NCBI GenBank assembly: GCA_007694025.1
Contig: RECL01000357.1
Coordinates: 1-32,284, forward strand
DNA: 32,284 nt
Reading direction: 5' to 3'
Origin: Spirochaetaceae bacterium
GTDB lineage: Bacteria > Spirochaetota > Spirochaetia > DSM-27196 > SLST01
The number at the start of each line of letters is the position of its first letter. The stretch's first letter is position 1. The translations under genes and the position numbers were made by a program. The notes beneath the pieces were generated by a model, which did not search any database, was not told the DNA's origin, and was given only the letters and a program-made list of their open reading frames with translations. Shown one piece after another: positions 32,253-32,284 of the stretch.

Positions 32253-32284
32253 ACGAAGCTCGGACCACGTGGCACCGCCTACGA

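Noticed and set aside
1-32284. CRISPR array, tRNA, rRNA, integron attC array
   Set aside because: Looked for regularly spaced repeats and typical RNA gene motifs; none recognised by eye. A tRNAscan/Infernal run would be decisive.

Overview
32.3 kb GC-rich bacterial window. It mixes ordinary metabolic genes with a dense, partly decayed set of toxin-antitoxin (TA), defence and mobile-element genes.

Metabolic genes: SDR oxidoreductase (partial), CutC, GH29 alpha-L-fucosidase, AXE1-type acetyl esterase, a glycyl radical enzyme with its radical-SAM activase, U32 peptidase-family protein, ferredoxin-type 4Fe-4S protein, UPF0126/TRIC membrane protein, UroD/MtaA-like protein, GNAT, SAM methyltransferase, YwbE, and a flavin-reductase-like protein.

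Apparently intact TA modules: yefM/yoeB-like, two phd/vapC-like, higBA-like, RHH/RelE-like, RHH/MazF-like.

Decayed modules: AbiE with a truncated toxin, an orphan XRE antitoxin fragment, a yefM/yoeB remnant, a Fic protein with an internal deletion, KilA-N fragment plus frameshifted RhuM, hsdM and hsdR start fragments around an AlbA_2 regulator, a DUF4143-type ATPase tail, an IS21 istA start fragment, and a multiply frameshifted unknown gene at 843-1517.

Most interesting observations: (1) a ~100-bp dispersed repeat, one copy of which carries a 54-bp palindromic insertion flanked by a 9-bp direct duplication, with a third partial copy at the break in a truncated TRIC paralogue; (2) an RHH-like domain fused to a GH29 fucosidase; (3) an esterase fused to a probable outer-membrane barrel; (4) a divergent GCGE-type glycyl radical enzyme locus; (5) a type I R-M scar around an AlbA_2 regulator with a perfect TTGK x4 minisatellite; (6) a perfect 28-bp palindrome at a TA promoter. 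No tRNA, rRNA or CRISPR array was recognised. All homology calls are from motif recognition only; no searches were run.
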